Shown here: positions 54,082 to 62,587 of the stretch, piece by piece
Layout of the letters: every line of letters begins with the position of its first letter
How positions within the stretch are numbered: position 1 is the first letter of the stretch
Assembly (NCBI GenBank): GCA_964532595.1
Contig: CAZHIQ010000006.1
Location: forward strand, 1 to 64,000
Length of the DNA: 64,000 nt
DNA from: Chryseosolibacter sp964532595
Lineage (GTDB): Bacteria; Bacteroidota; Bacteroidia; Cytophagales; Cyclobacteriaceae
Reading direction: 5' to 3'
Notes under the pieces: model-generated
Told to the model about the DNA's origin: nothing
Database searches by the model: none
The model's input: only the letters and a program-made list of their open reading frames with translations
Program-made: the position numbers and the translations under genes

Positions 54082-54942
54082 TCAGGCACCTGGGTTCTGT
54101 TCCAGAAAAAATCGTTGGCACTCGGCAACGACCTTTGCATCCTTCAGGATCCGGGTATGCCCCAATCCGCTGGTCTTAAACAGCCGCGCCTGGGGATAGA
54201 CCTCAAGGAGAGCCAATGCGTGCGACAAGCCAACCTCGCGATCATCTTCATCGTGAATGAGCAGCAAATCAACCGGGCGAGGGAGGTGCCGGACAAAGTG
54301 CAGGGCCGTCATCTCATCAAAAGGTTTCCCAATCGTTCGTTTGACATATTCCTTAAACCAACGTCCGGTTTCAGCCGACCCGTTGATGGTTGTGAGATAG
54401 GTGCGTATGATTTCATCGCCAATAGTAGGAGAAGCGATATTAATCAACTTTTTAACAGGCAGGCCATTCATGGCAGCATACAGCACCACCCCGCCACCGA
54501 AAGAATGAGCAACGAGCCCGATCGGCGTGCCTACCTGCTCGTAAAGGACGCGGAGCGTTGCATCGAACTCCTGAATACTGGTCGCTCGACCATCGGATTT
54601 GCCGTGAGCAGGCCCGTCAAAGCCGACTACACGGAACCCACGGTCGACCAACCCGGTAGTGATTTTGTAAAATTGAGTGGCGCGACCTGCCCAGCCGTGT
54701 ACCAGATAAATCAATGGGCCTTCTCCCCATGAGTAACACTGAATTCGCCTGGTGCCCACCCGAATTGAAAACTTCTCCGCCCTGCGCGCAAATACTTGCT
54801 CGCGCCGGGGAACAGCGTACGACAAAGGCGAAAAGAAAATAGTCACAAAAAACCGGCGAGCTAGCGCGGGGAGCCATCGCTCCACCACTGGAAACACACG
54901 CCTGACAATGCGGAGTAAGAGAGGGATCCTACGCTTTTTCAA
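54082..54942 (-). CDS. Alpha/beta hydrolase
   Basis: A 286-residue hydrolase. Oxyanion strand VHGWAGRATQF, nucleophile Ser in AHSFGGGV, acid Asp in HDEDDREV and His in GLGHTR near the C-terminus give the complete triad. An Arg-rich hydrophobic N-terminus (about 1-45) may tether it to the membrane. It starts with TTG at 54942, inside the end of the NRDE gene (14-nt overlap). Substrate unknown. Confidence 0.88.
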   Translation of the reverse strand: MKKRRIPLLLRIVRRVFPVVERWLPALARRFFVTIFFSPLSYAVPRREQVFARRAEKFSIRVGTRRIQCYSWGEGPLIYLVHGWAGRATQFYKITTGLVDRGFRVVGFDGPAHGKSDGRATSIQEFDATLRVLYEQVGTPIGLVAHSFGGGVVLYAAMNGLPVKKLINIASPTIGDEIIRTYLTTINGSAETGRWFKEYVKRTIGKPFDEMTALHFVRHLPRPVDLLLIHDEDDREVGLSHALALLEVYPQARLFKTSGLGHTRILKDAKVVAECQRFFLEQNPGA

Positions 54943-55717
54943 TTTTACTTCCGGGTTTCAACAGAAATTCATACGAACGATACTCAAAATCATCCTTTTC
55001 GTGGTTATAGGTCCGTTCATTGAAGGAGACTCCGCCCTGCGAATTGACCAGAATCACTGTTGATGAACGGGTTCCATAGGTCGGAGTCTTGATAAAGGCC
55101 GCTGAAAGCAACCGCTCCCACTCCTTTCCCACGCCAGTGTCGGGTAACGCTGCATCATCGCTGATACTTCTATCCGACAACACATCGAACAACTCACCGA
55201 CGCGTAACTCGGGCGACTTTAGCAGCGTTTGCAACCGGCGCTTGCCCTTCTCTACTTTCGGCCAGGGAGTTTCCAGCAGGTGATTGCTTAATCCGTAAAG
55301 GCCTTCCCCGAGGGGTGTCAACCCCGTGTCATAATTGGAAAGATACCAAAGCCGGTCGACATCACCGGCAATCAGACTAAAACCATTGTATAGATGTGCA
55401 CGCCCGGAAACATCCTGAAGGCACTGCTCCCCGTCTCTGGAGTCGAGAAGGAAATTCGTCACCAACTCGCCCCGACTCGGTGCGGTAGGACGAACGTTAA
55501 CAGGGTCCCGGAAATTAGTCACCATGGCGAGTCTCCCAGCCCTTGATATCCCCAACCAGGTTCCGCCAGCCACCAGGTCACGCCCCGCCAGAATAGAGGG
55601 ATGGTCGCGCCAGAACATAGCGGGTGACGTGGGACGCTCGTAAAACTCGTCGCGGTTAGCTGCAACAATAAGCTTATAGTCAGGGTGTTGCCTGATGGCT
55701 ACAAAAATCAAACACAT
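54929..55717 (-). CDS. NRDE family protein (TANGO2-like)
   Basis: A 262-residue protein beginning MCLIFVAIRQHPDYKLIVAANRDEFYERP (split here), the NRDE motif at about 20-24, followed by the ILAGRDLVAGGTWLGISRAGR block. The Cys2 placement suggests an Ntn-hydrolase-like fold, but activity is uncertain; the eukaryotic homologue TANGO2 is tied to lipid or heme handling. It overlaps the hydrolase gene by 14 nt. Confidence 0.9.
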   Translation of the reverse strand: MCLIFVAIRQHPDYKLIVAANRDEFYERPTSPAMFWRDHPSILAGRDLVAGGTWLGISRAGRLAMVTNFRDPVNVRPTAPSRGELVTNFLLDSRDGEQCLQDVSGRAHLYNGFSLIAGDVDRLWYLSNYDTGLTPLGEGLYGLSNHLLETPWPKVEKGKRRLQTLLKSPELRVGELFDVLSDRSISDDAALPDTGVGKEWERLLSAAFIKTPTYGTRSSTVILVNSQGGVSFNERTYNHEKDDFEYRSYEFLLKPGSKIEKA

Positions 55718-55755
55718 GGAAACAGTTTTCTAAAGAAACAGTACAACAGCGTGCC

Positions 55756-56355
55756 TCACTCAAAAAGCTCCATTTGTTCCGGCAGCAGCGTGAAGGTCTT
55801 ACGATGATACGGTGTAATTCCGTAAAGTCTGATTCCCTCGCGATGTTCAGCAGTAGGATAGCCGACGTTTGTTGTCCATCCATACCCTGTATACTGCTCC
55901 GCAAGCTTACACATCAATTCGTCGCGATAGGTCTTGGCGAGGATAGACGCTGCCGCGATAGACAGGTACTTGCCGTCACCTTTTACGATACACTCGTGTC
56001 GGATGTCGCGGTAAGGAACAAAACGATTCCCGTCGATAAGAAGAAGTTCGGGCTGAACCGTAAGCTTTTCGATTGCCAGGTGCATCGCCTTGAAGGAAGC
56101 TTTAAGGATGTTGATCCGGTCAATTTCCTCATGATCCACTTCTGCCACCGCCCATGCCAGCGCATCCTGTTCGATCTGAAACCGAAGTTCTTCGCGCTCC
56201 TCCTTCTTCAACTGCTTGGAATCATTGAGCTTTTTATTGCGATATCGTTTTGGCAGGATGACCGCTGCGGCTACTACCGGGCCCGCAAGGCAACCGCGTC
56301 CGGCTTCGTCACAGCCTGCTTCTATAAGATTTCGGGTAAAGGATGATCGCAACAT
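55756..56355 (-). CDS. rnhB: Ribonuclease HII
   Basis: A 199-residue enzyme that nicks at single ribonucleotides in DNA. The catalytic Asp-Glu pair is in GCDEAGRGCLAGPV (D16, E17), the third Asp in LLIDGNRF near 107 and the fourth near ASILAKTYRDELM. NVGYPTAEHREGI follows. Present together with rnhA, so both RNase H types are encoded. Confidence 0.95.
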   Translation of the reverse strand: MLRSSFTRNLIEAGCDEAGRGCLAGPVVAAAVILPKRYRNKKLNDSKQLKKEEREELRFQIEQDALAWAVAEVDHEEIDRINILKASFKAMHLAIEKLTVQPELLLIDGNRFVPYRDIRHECIVKGDGKYLSIAAASILAKTYRDELMCKLAEQYTGYGWTTNVGYPTAEHREGIRLYGITPYHRKTFTLLPEQMELFE

Positions 56356-56482
56356 GTCTTTTCGCCTCTAAAATTAAGACGGGGTGTCGACGGGGCAAAA
56401 CTATTTGATAGTTTTGGGCAACATGCTGCTTTTTCATGGCGTAGAATTTTACACGCCATTCACCACAACCGTCCCGCTTAAG

Positions 56483-57043
56483 ATGATAGCAGACAAGGAA
56501 TCGAAAAACCCATGGACAACCCTCTCGGGGGAAGTAAAATACGACAATCCCTGGATACGTGTCACGGAATATCAGGTGATCAATCCCTCCGGAAAGCAGG
56601 GTATCTACGGTAAAGTTCACTTCAAAAATCTTGCGATTGGAATCGTAGCGCTCGACAACGATCTGAACACGTGGTTAGTAGGCCAATATCGCTTCACGTT
56701 GAACGCCTGGCATTGGGAAATTCCAGAAGGAGGAGGTCCGCTTTCCGACAACGCCTTGGATAGTGCCAAACGTGAACTTCGCGAAGAAACGGGACTCACC
56801 GCCGCGAAGTGGACCGAAATTCTTCACCTGCACACATCAAACTCCGTTACCGACGAAGAAGGTTTTGTTTTTCTTGCCGAAGACCTAACGGAAGGCGACG
56901 CGGCACTGGAGGAAACTGAAGCCGATCTCCAGGTTTGGAAACTCCCGTTGAAGGATGCCCTCGACATGGTCTTGCGAGGCGAAATCACAGACAGCATGAG
57001 CATCATGGGTATTTTGAAAGTTGCGAGGATGAAGGGCTTGTAA
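56483..57043 (+). CDS. NUDIX hydrolase (ADP-ribose pyrophosphatase-like)
   Basis: A 186-residue hydrolase. The NUDIX box GGGPLSDNALDSAKRELREETGL (split, near 77-99) has RELREETG; the first Glu is Asp. Upstream FKNLAIGIVALDNDLNTWLVGQYR resembles ADP-ribose/nucleotide-sugar NUDIX proteins. The start MIADKESKN is preferred to the upstream frame. It is divergent from rnhB. Confidence 0.88.
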   Translation: MIADKESKNPWTTLSGEVKYDNPWIRVTEYQVINPSGKQGIYGKVHFKNLAIGIVALDNDLNTWLVGQYRFTLNAWHWEIPEGGGPLSDNALDSAKRELREETGLTAAKWTEILHLHTSNSVTDEEGFVFLAEDLTEGDAALEETEADLQVWKLPLKDALDMVLRGEITDSMSIMGILKVARMKGL

Positions 57044-57110
57044 GCCTGCTGACGAGAAGAAGTTTCCTGGTCATCTCAAATTGCTTAGATTAGCCAGCTC
57101 GCTGAACCCC

Positions 57111-57842
57111 ATGAAATGGCTTAAAAGGCTACATACGTTCTATGGTGCACTGGTTTTCCTTGCACTTTTCCTGGTGTTTTTCATTCCCCTTTTCATTCCG
57201 ATACTATTTCCGAAGAAGTTCCGACTTGTCGGCCAACTGAATCGCTGGTGGGCGAGGTTGATGTTCATTCTGATTGGTGTACCGTACAAAGTCGAGTACC
57301 GCGAACCTCTCAATCCTCGGAGGCAGTATATCTTTTGCCCCAATCACACATCTTATCTTGATATTCCAACGCTCGGGCTGAACAAGCACGACGCTCTTTT
57401 TGTGGGAAAGAACGAACTGGCCAAAGTACCGCTCTTCGGCTTCATGTATCGTAAGCTCCACATTACTGTTGACCGATCGAAGCTGAAAAGCCGCTACATT
57501 ACCCTGGTGCAGACCTTGCGTGCCCTGGATGAAGGGAAAAGCCTGGTTATATTTCCGGAAGGCGGAATCGTATCGAAGTATCCCCCCGCCCTGTCCGAAT
57601 TCAAAGACGGCGCTTTTCGCGCTGCGATCGAGAAACAAATCCCCATTGTTCCGGTAACGATTCCATATAATTGGATAATTTTGCCGGATAGTGAGTTCGT
57701 TCTTCACTGGAAACCCGTAAGGGTGATCTTCCACGAGCCGATTGATCCGTCGGCATACTCGCTTGAAGACCTGCCTTTACTCAAAGCACGGGTCAGGAAT
57801 ATCATCGAGAACGAACTCCAGCATCATTTCGGAGAACCATGA
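57111..57842 (+). CDS. plsC: 1-acyl-sn-glycerol-3-phosphate acyltransferase (first copy)
   Basis: A 243-residue membrane acyltransferase for phosphatidic acid synthesis. The catalytic NHTSYLD (H-x4-D) is near 79-85, FPEGG near 155 is the substrate motif and VPVTIPY follows. One or two N-terminal membrane segments (FYGALVFLALFLVFFIPLFIPILF, split). ATG at 57111 preferred over TTG at 57081. It overlaps gatC by 4 nt. Confidence 0.9.
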   Translation: MKWLKRLHTFYGALVFLALFLVFFIPLFIPILFPKKFRLVGQLNRWWARLMFILIGVPYKVEYREPLNPRRQYIFCPNHTSYLDIPTLGLNKHDALFVGKNELAKVPLFGFMYRKLHITVDRSKLKSRYITLVQTLRALDEGKSLVIFPEGGIVSKYPPALSEFKDGAFRAAIEKQIPIVPVTIPYNWIILPDSEFVLHWKPVRVIFHEPIDPSAYSLEDLPLLKARVRNIIENELQHHFGEP

Positions 57843-58126
57843 AGATTGACCGACCATTGCTTGACAAGATAGCGCACCTCGCGCGTCTGGAGTTTGACGA
57901 AAAGGACGCTGAGAAGATGATGGAGGACATGACTTCCATCGTCGACTGGGTCGAAAAGCTCAAAGAGGTAGATACTGAGGGCGTCGAACCGCTCACGACC
58001 ATGTCGCACGAATTGAACGCCTTCCGCGAAGATGTTGTGGGTGAGCACCTCTCCCGCGACCGTGCACTGCGCCACGCTCCCATCAAAGACGAGCAATATT
58101 TTCGAGTGCCGAAAGTGATTGAATAG
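57839..58126 (+). CDS. gatC: Asp/Glu-tRNA amidotransferase subunit C
   Basis: The small subunit (95 residues) of GatCAB, which converts Glu-tRNAGln or Asp-tRNAAsn. HLARLEFDEKDAEKMMEDMTSIVDWVEKL (split), GVEPLTTMS and the C-terminal VPKVIE motif are diagnostic. gatA and gatB are not in the window. It sits between two acyltransferase genes, with ATGA overlap to the first. Confidence 0.93.
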   Translation: MKIDRPLLDKIAHLARLEFDEKDAEKMMEDMTSIVDWVEKLKEVDTEGVEPLTTMSHELNAFREDVVGEHLSRDRALRHAPIKDEQYFRVPKVIE

Positions 58127-58140
58127 TAATTTCCTGCAAC

Positions 58141-58920
58141 TTGAAATCTCCGTTGGCTTTCCTTCTTCTCCTCTACAGGATCTGGGTGGGAATCGTTTTC
58201 ATCGTCTCGATGATCTTCTATTTCCCGGGGATCGTCATTCCATTTCTGTTCGGACAACGATTCGGCTCGATCGGATATTTCTTCCTTCGGCTGTGGAGCT
58301 GGACGTTTTCCCTGCTTACTCTTATCCGATACCGCTTCTACGGTCGAGAAAATATCCGAAGAAATCAGTCCTATATCTTCGTCAGCAATCACACTTCATT
58401 TCTGGACCTGCCTGGACTAACTATGCTTATTCCAGGACAATACCGACCCCTGGCAAAAAAAGAGCTGTTGAAGATCCCGGTTTTCGGCTGGATTACCAAG
58501 TCTGCCGCCGTCGTCGTCGACCGCTCAAGCCCGGAAAGTCGCAAACGCAGTATGGATCGCCTGAAAAGCCTTCTATTGCACGGAATATCAATTCTGATTT
58601 TTCCGGAGGGAACCCAAAACCGAACGACTCAGGTTTTACAACCTTTCCGCGACGGCGCTTTTCGCATCGCTATTGATACACAACAGCCAGTTCTTCCCCT
58701 CGTGATTCTCGGCGCAGGCCCCTTGATGCCTCCCGGCACCATCAACCTCAAACCGGGTCTCATTCGCATCTACTGTGGCGAAGAAATTTCAACAACGGAA
58801 CTGACGACACAAGACACGCGGGAGCTGAAAGATCGAACATTCGCAATCATGGCAGACATGATTCACAGCCAACAGGACGGCGTCAGAAAGACGACAACGC
58901 GGAATCACAGTGGCACGTAG
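58141..58920 (+). CDS. 1-acyl-sn-glycerol-3-phosphate acyltransferase (second copy)
   Basis: A 259-residue acyltransferase with H-x4-D motif NHTSFLD near 81-87, FPEGTQNR near 155 and PVLPLVI downstream. The N-terminus has two membrane segments. It starts with TTG at 58141, 14 bp after gatC; no ATG fits upstream. The two acyltransferases are only moderately alike, suggesting different acyl specificity. Confidence 0.88.
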   Translation: MKSPLAFLLLLYRIWVGIVFIVSMIFYFPGIVIPFLFGQRFGSIGYFFLRLWSWTFSLLTLIRYRFYGRENIRRNQSYIFVSNHTSFLDLPGLTMLIPGQYRPLAKKELLKIPVFGWITKSAAVVVDRSSPESRKRSMDRLKSLLLHGISILIFPEGTQNRTTQVLQPFRDGAFRIAIDTQQPVLPLVILGAGPLMPPGTINLKPGLIRIYCGEEISTTELTTQDTRELKDRTFAIMADMIHSQQDGVRKTTTRNHSGT

Positions 58921-59534
58921 ACCACCTTCTTTGTCTCGAAGAACGGCTCCCCGAAGTATTGACTAAGCTCAAAAATCTGATGAGGTTTGCGCAGTTCTGC
59001 AAGCTCCTCATCGAGATCTCCCCCTTTAAGATAAAGGATCCCATTGTGAAGCGGATGGGTAGACTCAGACTTTGCCTTTTGGTGAACCCATTGATAAAAC
59101 TCCTTGAGTCGGGTAACGGCGCGGCTGACTATAAAATCATATTTCTCCTTCACCTGCTCGGCACGGACCTGCGTCGCCCGGACATTCTTCAATCCCAACG
59201 CCTCCGCTACTGCCTTTACCACCGTAATCTTCTTTCCTATTGAGTCAACAAGATGGAATTGCGTTTCCGGAAAAAGTATAGCCAGGGGAATACCCGGAAA
59301 CCCGCCCCCGGTTCCTACATCGAGCACCGCAGCACCGGGCTGAAACCCCATAACCTTTGCAATGCCCATAGAGTGCAGGACATGGTTTACGTACAGGTTG
59401 TCTACATCCTTCCTCGAAATAACATTTATTCGCGCGTTCCATTCGGTATATAACGGAGACAAAGCAGTCAGCTGCTCGCGCTGTTCAATAGTTAAATCCG
59501 GAAAATAACTGAATATGGCGTTAGCGTCTCCCAC
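58905..59534 (-). CDS. rsmG: 16S rRNA (guanine527-N7)-methyltransferase
   Basis: A 209-residue SAM-dependent enzyme that methylates G527 of 16S rRNA. LDVGTGGGFPGIPLAILFPE (about 69-88), LVDSIGKK, NVRATQVRAEQV and VSRAVTRL are family signatures. It starts with GTG at 59534, 3 bp after the ECF sigma stop, and its 3' end overlaps the convergent acyltransferase by 16 nt. Confidence 0.94.
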   Translation of the reverse strand: MGDANAIFSYFPDLTIEQREQLTALSPLYTEWNARINVISRKDVDNLYVNHVLHSMGIAKVMGFQPGAAVLDVGTGGGFPGIPLAILFPETQFHLVDSIGKKITVVKAVAEALGLKNVRATQVRAEQVKEKYDFIVSRAVTRLKEFYQWVHQKAKSESTHPLHNGILYLKGGDLDEELAELRKPHQIFELSQYFGEPFFETKKVVYVPL

Positions 59535-59537
59535 TAA

Positions 59538-60146
59538 TCAGATGTGATCACGTTTATTTTTCACCATCTCAAACATCAACTCACGAGCACGGTGAAGTTG
59601 AGCCTTAACGGTTCCGAGAGGCGCATCAAGCTGATCAGCAATTTCCTCGTACGACAGCTCACTGAAATAGCGCAGACGAACAAGGCGCTGATACTTGGGC
59701 GGAAGTTTGTCGACAAATACCTGAACGAGCTCGGACTTCTGTGCGCGGATGGCCTCCTCCTGTGGATTGAGGTTCTCATCCTCCACATCGATTGAAACCG
59801 ACTGCCCATCATCGTCGGTAAAAGTATTTTCAATACTTAATGTATTGAGCTTCTTTTTTCGGATAAAGTCGATCGTATTGTTCGTAGCAATTCTGAACAA
59901 CCACGTACTGAAAGTAAAGTCCTTCTTGAAACGGTGCAGACTTCGGAAAGCCTTGGCGAACGACTCGATAGTCAGATCTTCAGCATCGTCGACATTGCGA
60001 ACCATCTTAAGGATCATATGGTAGACGGGGCGCTTGTATCGCTGCAGCAGCCGGGCATAGGCCTTGTCGTCACCACCGACGGCTTCATCGATCAGGCGGA
60101 AATCTTCAACTGCCTTATCTGAAAAATCGCGCTTCAGTTCCTCCAT
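59538..60146 (-). CDS. ECF-type RNA polymerase sigma factor
   Basis: A 202-residue sigma-70 ECF factor. Region 2 is about 20-95 (YKRPVYHMILKMVRNVDDAEDLTIESFAKAF, split, and FSTWLFRIATNNTIDFIRKKK, split), then an acidic insert (about 100-135), and region 4 at 145-195 with LRYFSELSYEEIADQLDAPLGTVKAQLHRAR (split). No anti-sigma gene is adjacent, so control is not evident. It overlaps the glycosyltransferase gene by 13 nt. Confidence 0.93.
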   Translation of the reverse strand: MEELKRDFSDKAVEDFRLIDEAVGGDDKAYARLLQRYKRPVYHMILKMVRNVDDAEDLTIESFAKAFRSLHRFKKDFTFSTWLFRIATNNTIDFIRKKKLNTLSIENTFTDDDGQSVSIDVEDENLNPQEEAIRAQKSELVQVFVDKLPPKYQRLVRLRYFSELSYEEIADQLDAPLGTVKAQLHRARELMFEMVKNKRDHI

Positions 60147-61276
60147 CGAATCGTTTTACTGGTTAACGCCACCAGACCCGTTGAAAGATAGTAAAAGGTG
60201 TATATAAAATCTAAAACCGGCAACGCCCAGAGCGATAGGCGTACTGACGCCTGCCTCTTCATTACACGAAACAACAAAAGTAACAGGATCAATCTAAGTG
60301 CGAAAGCGCCCGAAACTAAATAAATCTCGACCGGGACCGACTCCGGCAAGCCGGTGTCCGCGACATTCAAGCCACATCCTGCAATCAGCACAATGACTGA
60401 CAACCAGGTTAATAGCCAACTTGAAGTGAAAAGCCCCAACAGTATCCGATGGGAAAACCGGTACCGCTTCCCCACCGAAAGGTGCCTTACCTTTTGTCGG
60501 AAAAACGCCCGCCAGGAGGTTTCAGGAATCGACTGCACCTGGCTATCAGCCCCCAACTCAAGGCGGGTATTGCTCCCGCGGGCATGCAGGTTCACAAACA
60601 GGTCATCGTCACCCCCCTGCACATGCAGGAACTGGTTAAAGCCTTTCTTGTTAATGAACAACGATTTCCGATAAGCAAGGTTACGCCCTACCCCCATGTA
60701 GGGATTTCCGAGCCACCCCAAAGCAAAATATTGTATCGCCGTTAGAACAGTCTCAAACCGGATAAAGAGATTCAATAATCCTGCTCCCTTTCGGTAAGGT
60801 GAAAAGCCCAGTACAAAATCACTACTGTCAGTAAAGTGGTGACTCATCCGACGGATCCACTGCTCACTGTTCGGACGGCAGTCGGCATCCGTCAGAAGCA
60901 CCCACTCGTAGCTCGCAGCCTTGATCCCCAAAGTGAGCCCGTACTTCTTGCCGTTGACGCGCTCAGGCGTCGACTGAACATCGACCATACGGAGTCGCTT
61001 ATCCTTTTCCGCCCACTCGCGGAGAAAATCAAAAGTACCATCGTTCGAACGATCATTCACTATGATAACTTCGTACTCCGGATAATCCTGGGAAAGAAGA
61101 AGAGGAACAAGTTCACGCAGATTCTCCAGTTCATCGTGCGCACACACGACTACCGACACCGGAACACCAGGATGCTCATGCTCAACCTTGCGTCTTCTGA
61201 AAGCCGTAAGGAATACGATAAGAAAGAGTACTTGTATGCCGACGAAAACGAGGAAGAAAATGACGAAAAACTGCAA
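60134..61276 (-). CDS. Glycosyltransferase family 2 membrane protein
   Basis: A 380-residue inner-membrane transferase. An N-terminal membrane helix (1-27) is followed by the GT2 domain: VVVCAHDELENL (about 42-53), VNDRSNDGT, DxD in LLTDADCRP (D130-A-D132) and a QGGDDDLF stretch near 220; then two to three C-terminal helices. It resembles processive or lipid-linked sugar transferases; the acceptor is unknown. It starts with TTG at 61276 behind a perfect -7 box. Confidence 0.87.
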   Translation of the reverse strand: MQFFVIFFLVFVGIQVLFLIVFLTAFRRRKVEHEHPGVPVSVVVCAHDELENLRELVPLLLSQDYPEYEVIIVNDRSNDGTFDFLREWAEKDKRLRMVDVQSTPERVNGKKYGLTLGIKAASYEWVLLTDADCRPNSEQWIRRMSHHFTDSSDFVLGFSPYRKGAGLLNLFIRFETVLTAIQYFALGWLGNPYMGVGRNLAYRKSLFINKKGFNQFLHVQGGDDDLFVNLHARGSNTRLELGADSQVQSIPETSWRAFFRQKVRHLSVGKRYRFSHRILLGLFTSSWLLTWLSVIVLIAGCGLNVADTGLPESVPVEIYLVSGAFALRLILLLLLFRVMKRQASVRLSLWALPVLDFIYTFYYLSTGLVALTSKTIRWRN

Positions 61277-61296
61277 CGCAAAATGGGTTTGACTCG

Positions 61297-61304
61297 CAAA
61301 GATA
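61297..61304 (-). promoter_or_regulatory. -7 box of the GT2-sigma-rsmG operon
   Basis: Minus-strand TATCTTTG matches TAnnTTTG exactly, 20 nt before the TTG start at 61276. Confidence 0.5.
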
Positions 61305-61462
61305 GGCTATATCGACCCCGACAAAAGTGTTTTCACCGAAAGGAACGTCCAAAAACATACAATACTGTGTTTTAGGAACAATTGCACCAAAACATCGAAA
61401 TAGAAAAAAAGCTGCATTTTTGTCTTTCGTTGGACTTAAATTGTGCGGCTCATTGAACCCGT

Positions 61463-62542
61463 ATGGCAACACCTGATAACGCGAGAAACGTCAGAATCAA
61501 GGACATTGCCCGCCTGGCCGGCGTGTCGGTGGGGACGGTCGACCGTGTTCTGCATAATCGCGGGCGCGTGTCTGAAGAAGCAATGCGCAAAGTATTGAAG
61601 GTTCTTGAAGAAATTGACTACAAACCTAACGTCATTGCCCGCACCTTAGGGGCCAATAAGACTTACCGTATAGCCGCGCTCCTTCCCAATCCGGCCCAGG
61701 ACCCATATTGGGCCTTGACCAAAGACGGCATTGATCAGGCACAAGCCGAATGGATGCGGTATGGTGTCACTATTGAACCTCATTTCTTTGATCAATATGC
61801 CAAGGACACGCTGGCTGCGGTAGCCAGCAAGATCGTTGAGTCGCCCCCGGATGGAGTGCTCGTCGCCCCTATCTTCTATCATGAGTCGCTGCCCCACCTT
61901 AAGAGTTTTGAAGAACTCAACGTGCCTTACGTTCTCGTCAACACCCGTATTGAAAACATCGCCTCACTGAGTTTCATCGGACAAGACCTGTATCAAAGTG
62001 GCAAGTTAGGCGGCGAACTCATGCATCTCTCCCTGCGGGAAACGGAAGGTATTGTCGCAGTGCTCCACATAAACGAAGACCTTGACAACTCGATACACCT
62101 GGCCGAAAAAGAACGCGGTTTCCGTGACTACTTCCTCCAGAACGGAAACCAATTCAGTGTACGCACCGTCAACTGCTATGATCCTTCTGCTTTAACCGGC
62201 GACGACACTATAACTGGCCTGCTCAGCGATGGAGCGTTAAGAGGTGTTTTCGTGACAACCTCACATGGTACCGCACTCATGGCCGGTCTGCTCGAGCAAC
62301 ACGGAAAACGGGACGTCAAACTCATCGGATATGACCTCCTGACCGACAACGTACGTTTCTTAAAGAAAGGCGTCATCCGGTTCCTCATCCACCAGAACCC
62401 CAAGCGCCAGGCCTTCCTCGGCATCAACCACCTGGTTAGTCATTTGATCCTGAAAAAGCCGACCCCGTCGCAAGACCTGCTCCCGCTGGAAATAATCTCC
62501 CAGCAGAACATCAACTCGTACCTCGATTCAACGATGCCTTAA
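61463..62542 (+). CDS. LacI-family transcriptional regulator
   Basis: A 359-residue repressor. The helix-turn-helix is at about 11-35 (IKDIARLAGVSVGTVDRVLHNRG, split) with the hinge near 50-60, then a periplasmic-binding-protein-like effector domain (65-359; AALLPNPAQDPYW, GVLVAPIFY, VPYVLVNT, KLIGYDL). Effector presumably a sugar, but no sugar operon is near; a distant regulon or an autogenous role is possible. It is divergent from the GT2 operon. Confidence 0.92.
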   Translation: MATPDNARNVRIKDIARLAGVSVGTVDRVLHNRGRVSEEAMRKVLKVLEEIDYKPNVIARTLGANKTYRIAALLPNPAQDPYWALTKDGIDQAQAEWMRYGVTIEPHFFDQYAKDTLAAVASKIVESPPDGVLVAPIFYHESLPHLKSFEELNVPYVLVNTRIENIASLSFIGQDLYQSGKLGGELMHLSLRETEGIVAVLHINEDLDNSIHLAEKERGFRDYFLQNGNQFSVRTVNCYDPSALTGDDTITGLLSDGALRGVFVTTSHGTALMAGLLEQHGKRDVKLIGYDLLTDNVRFLKKGVIRFLIHQNPKRQAFLGINHLVSHLILKKPTPSQDLLPLEIISQQNINSYLDSTMP

Positions 62543-62572
62543 GGGGTATTAGGCAAATCACCGTGATACCGC

Positions 62573-62580
62573 TATTTTTG
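62573..62580 (+). promoter_or_regulatory. -7 box of tgt
   Basis: TATTTTTG ends 7 nt before the ATG at 62588. Confidence 0.55.
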
Positions 62581-62587
62581 CGCCTTT

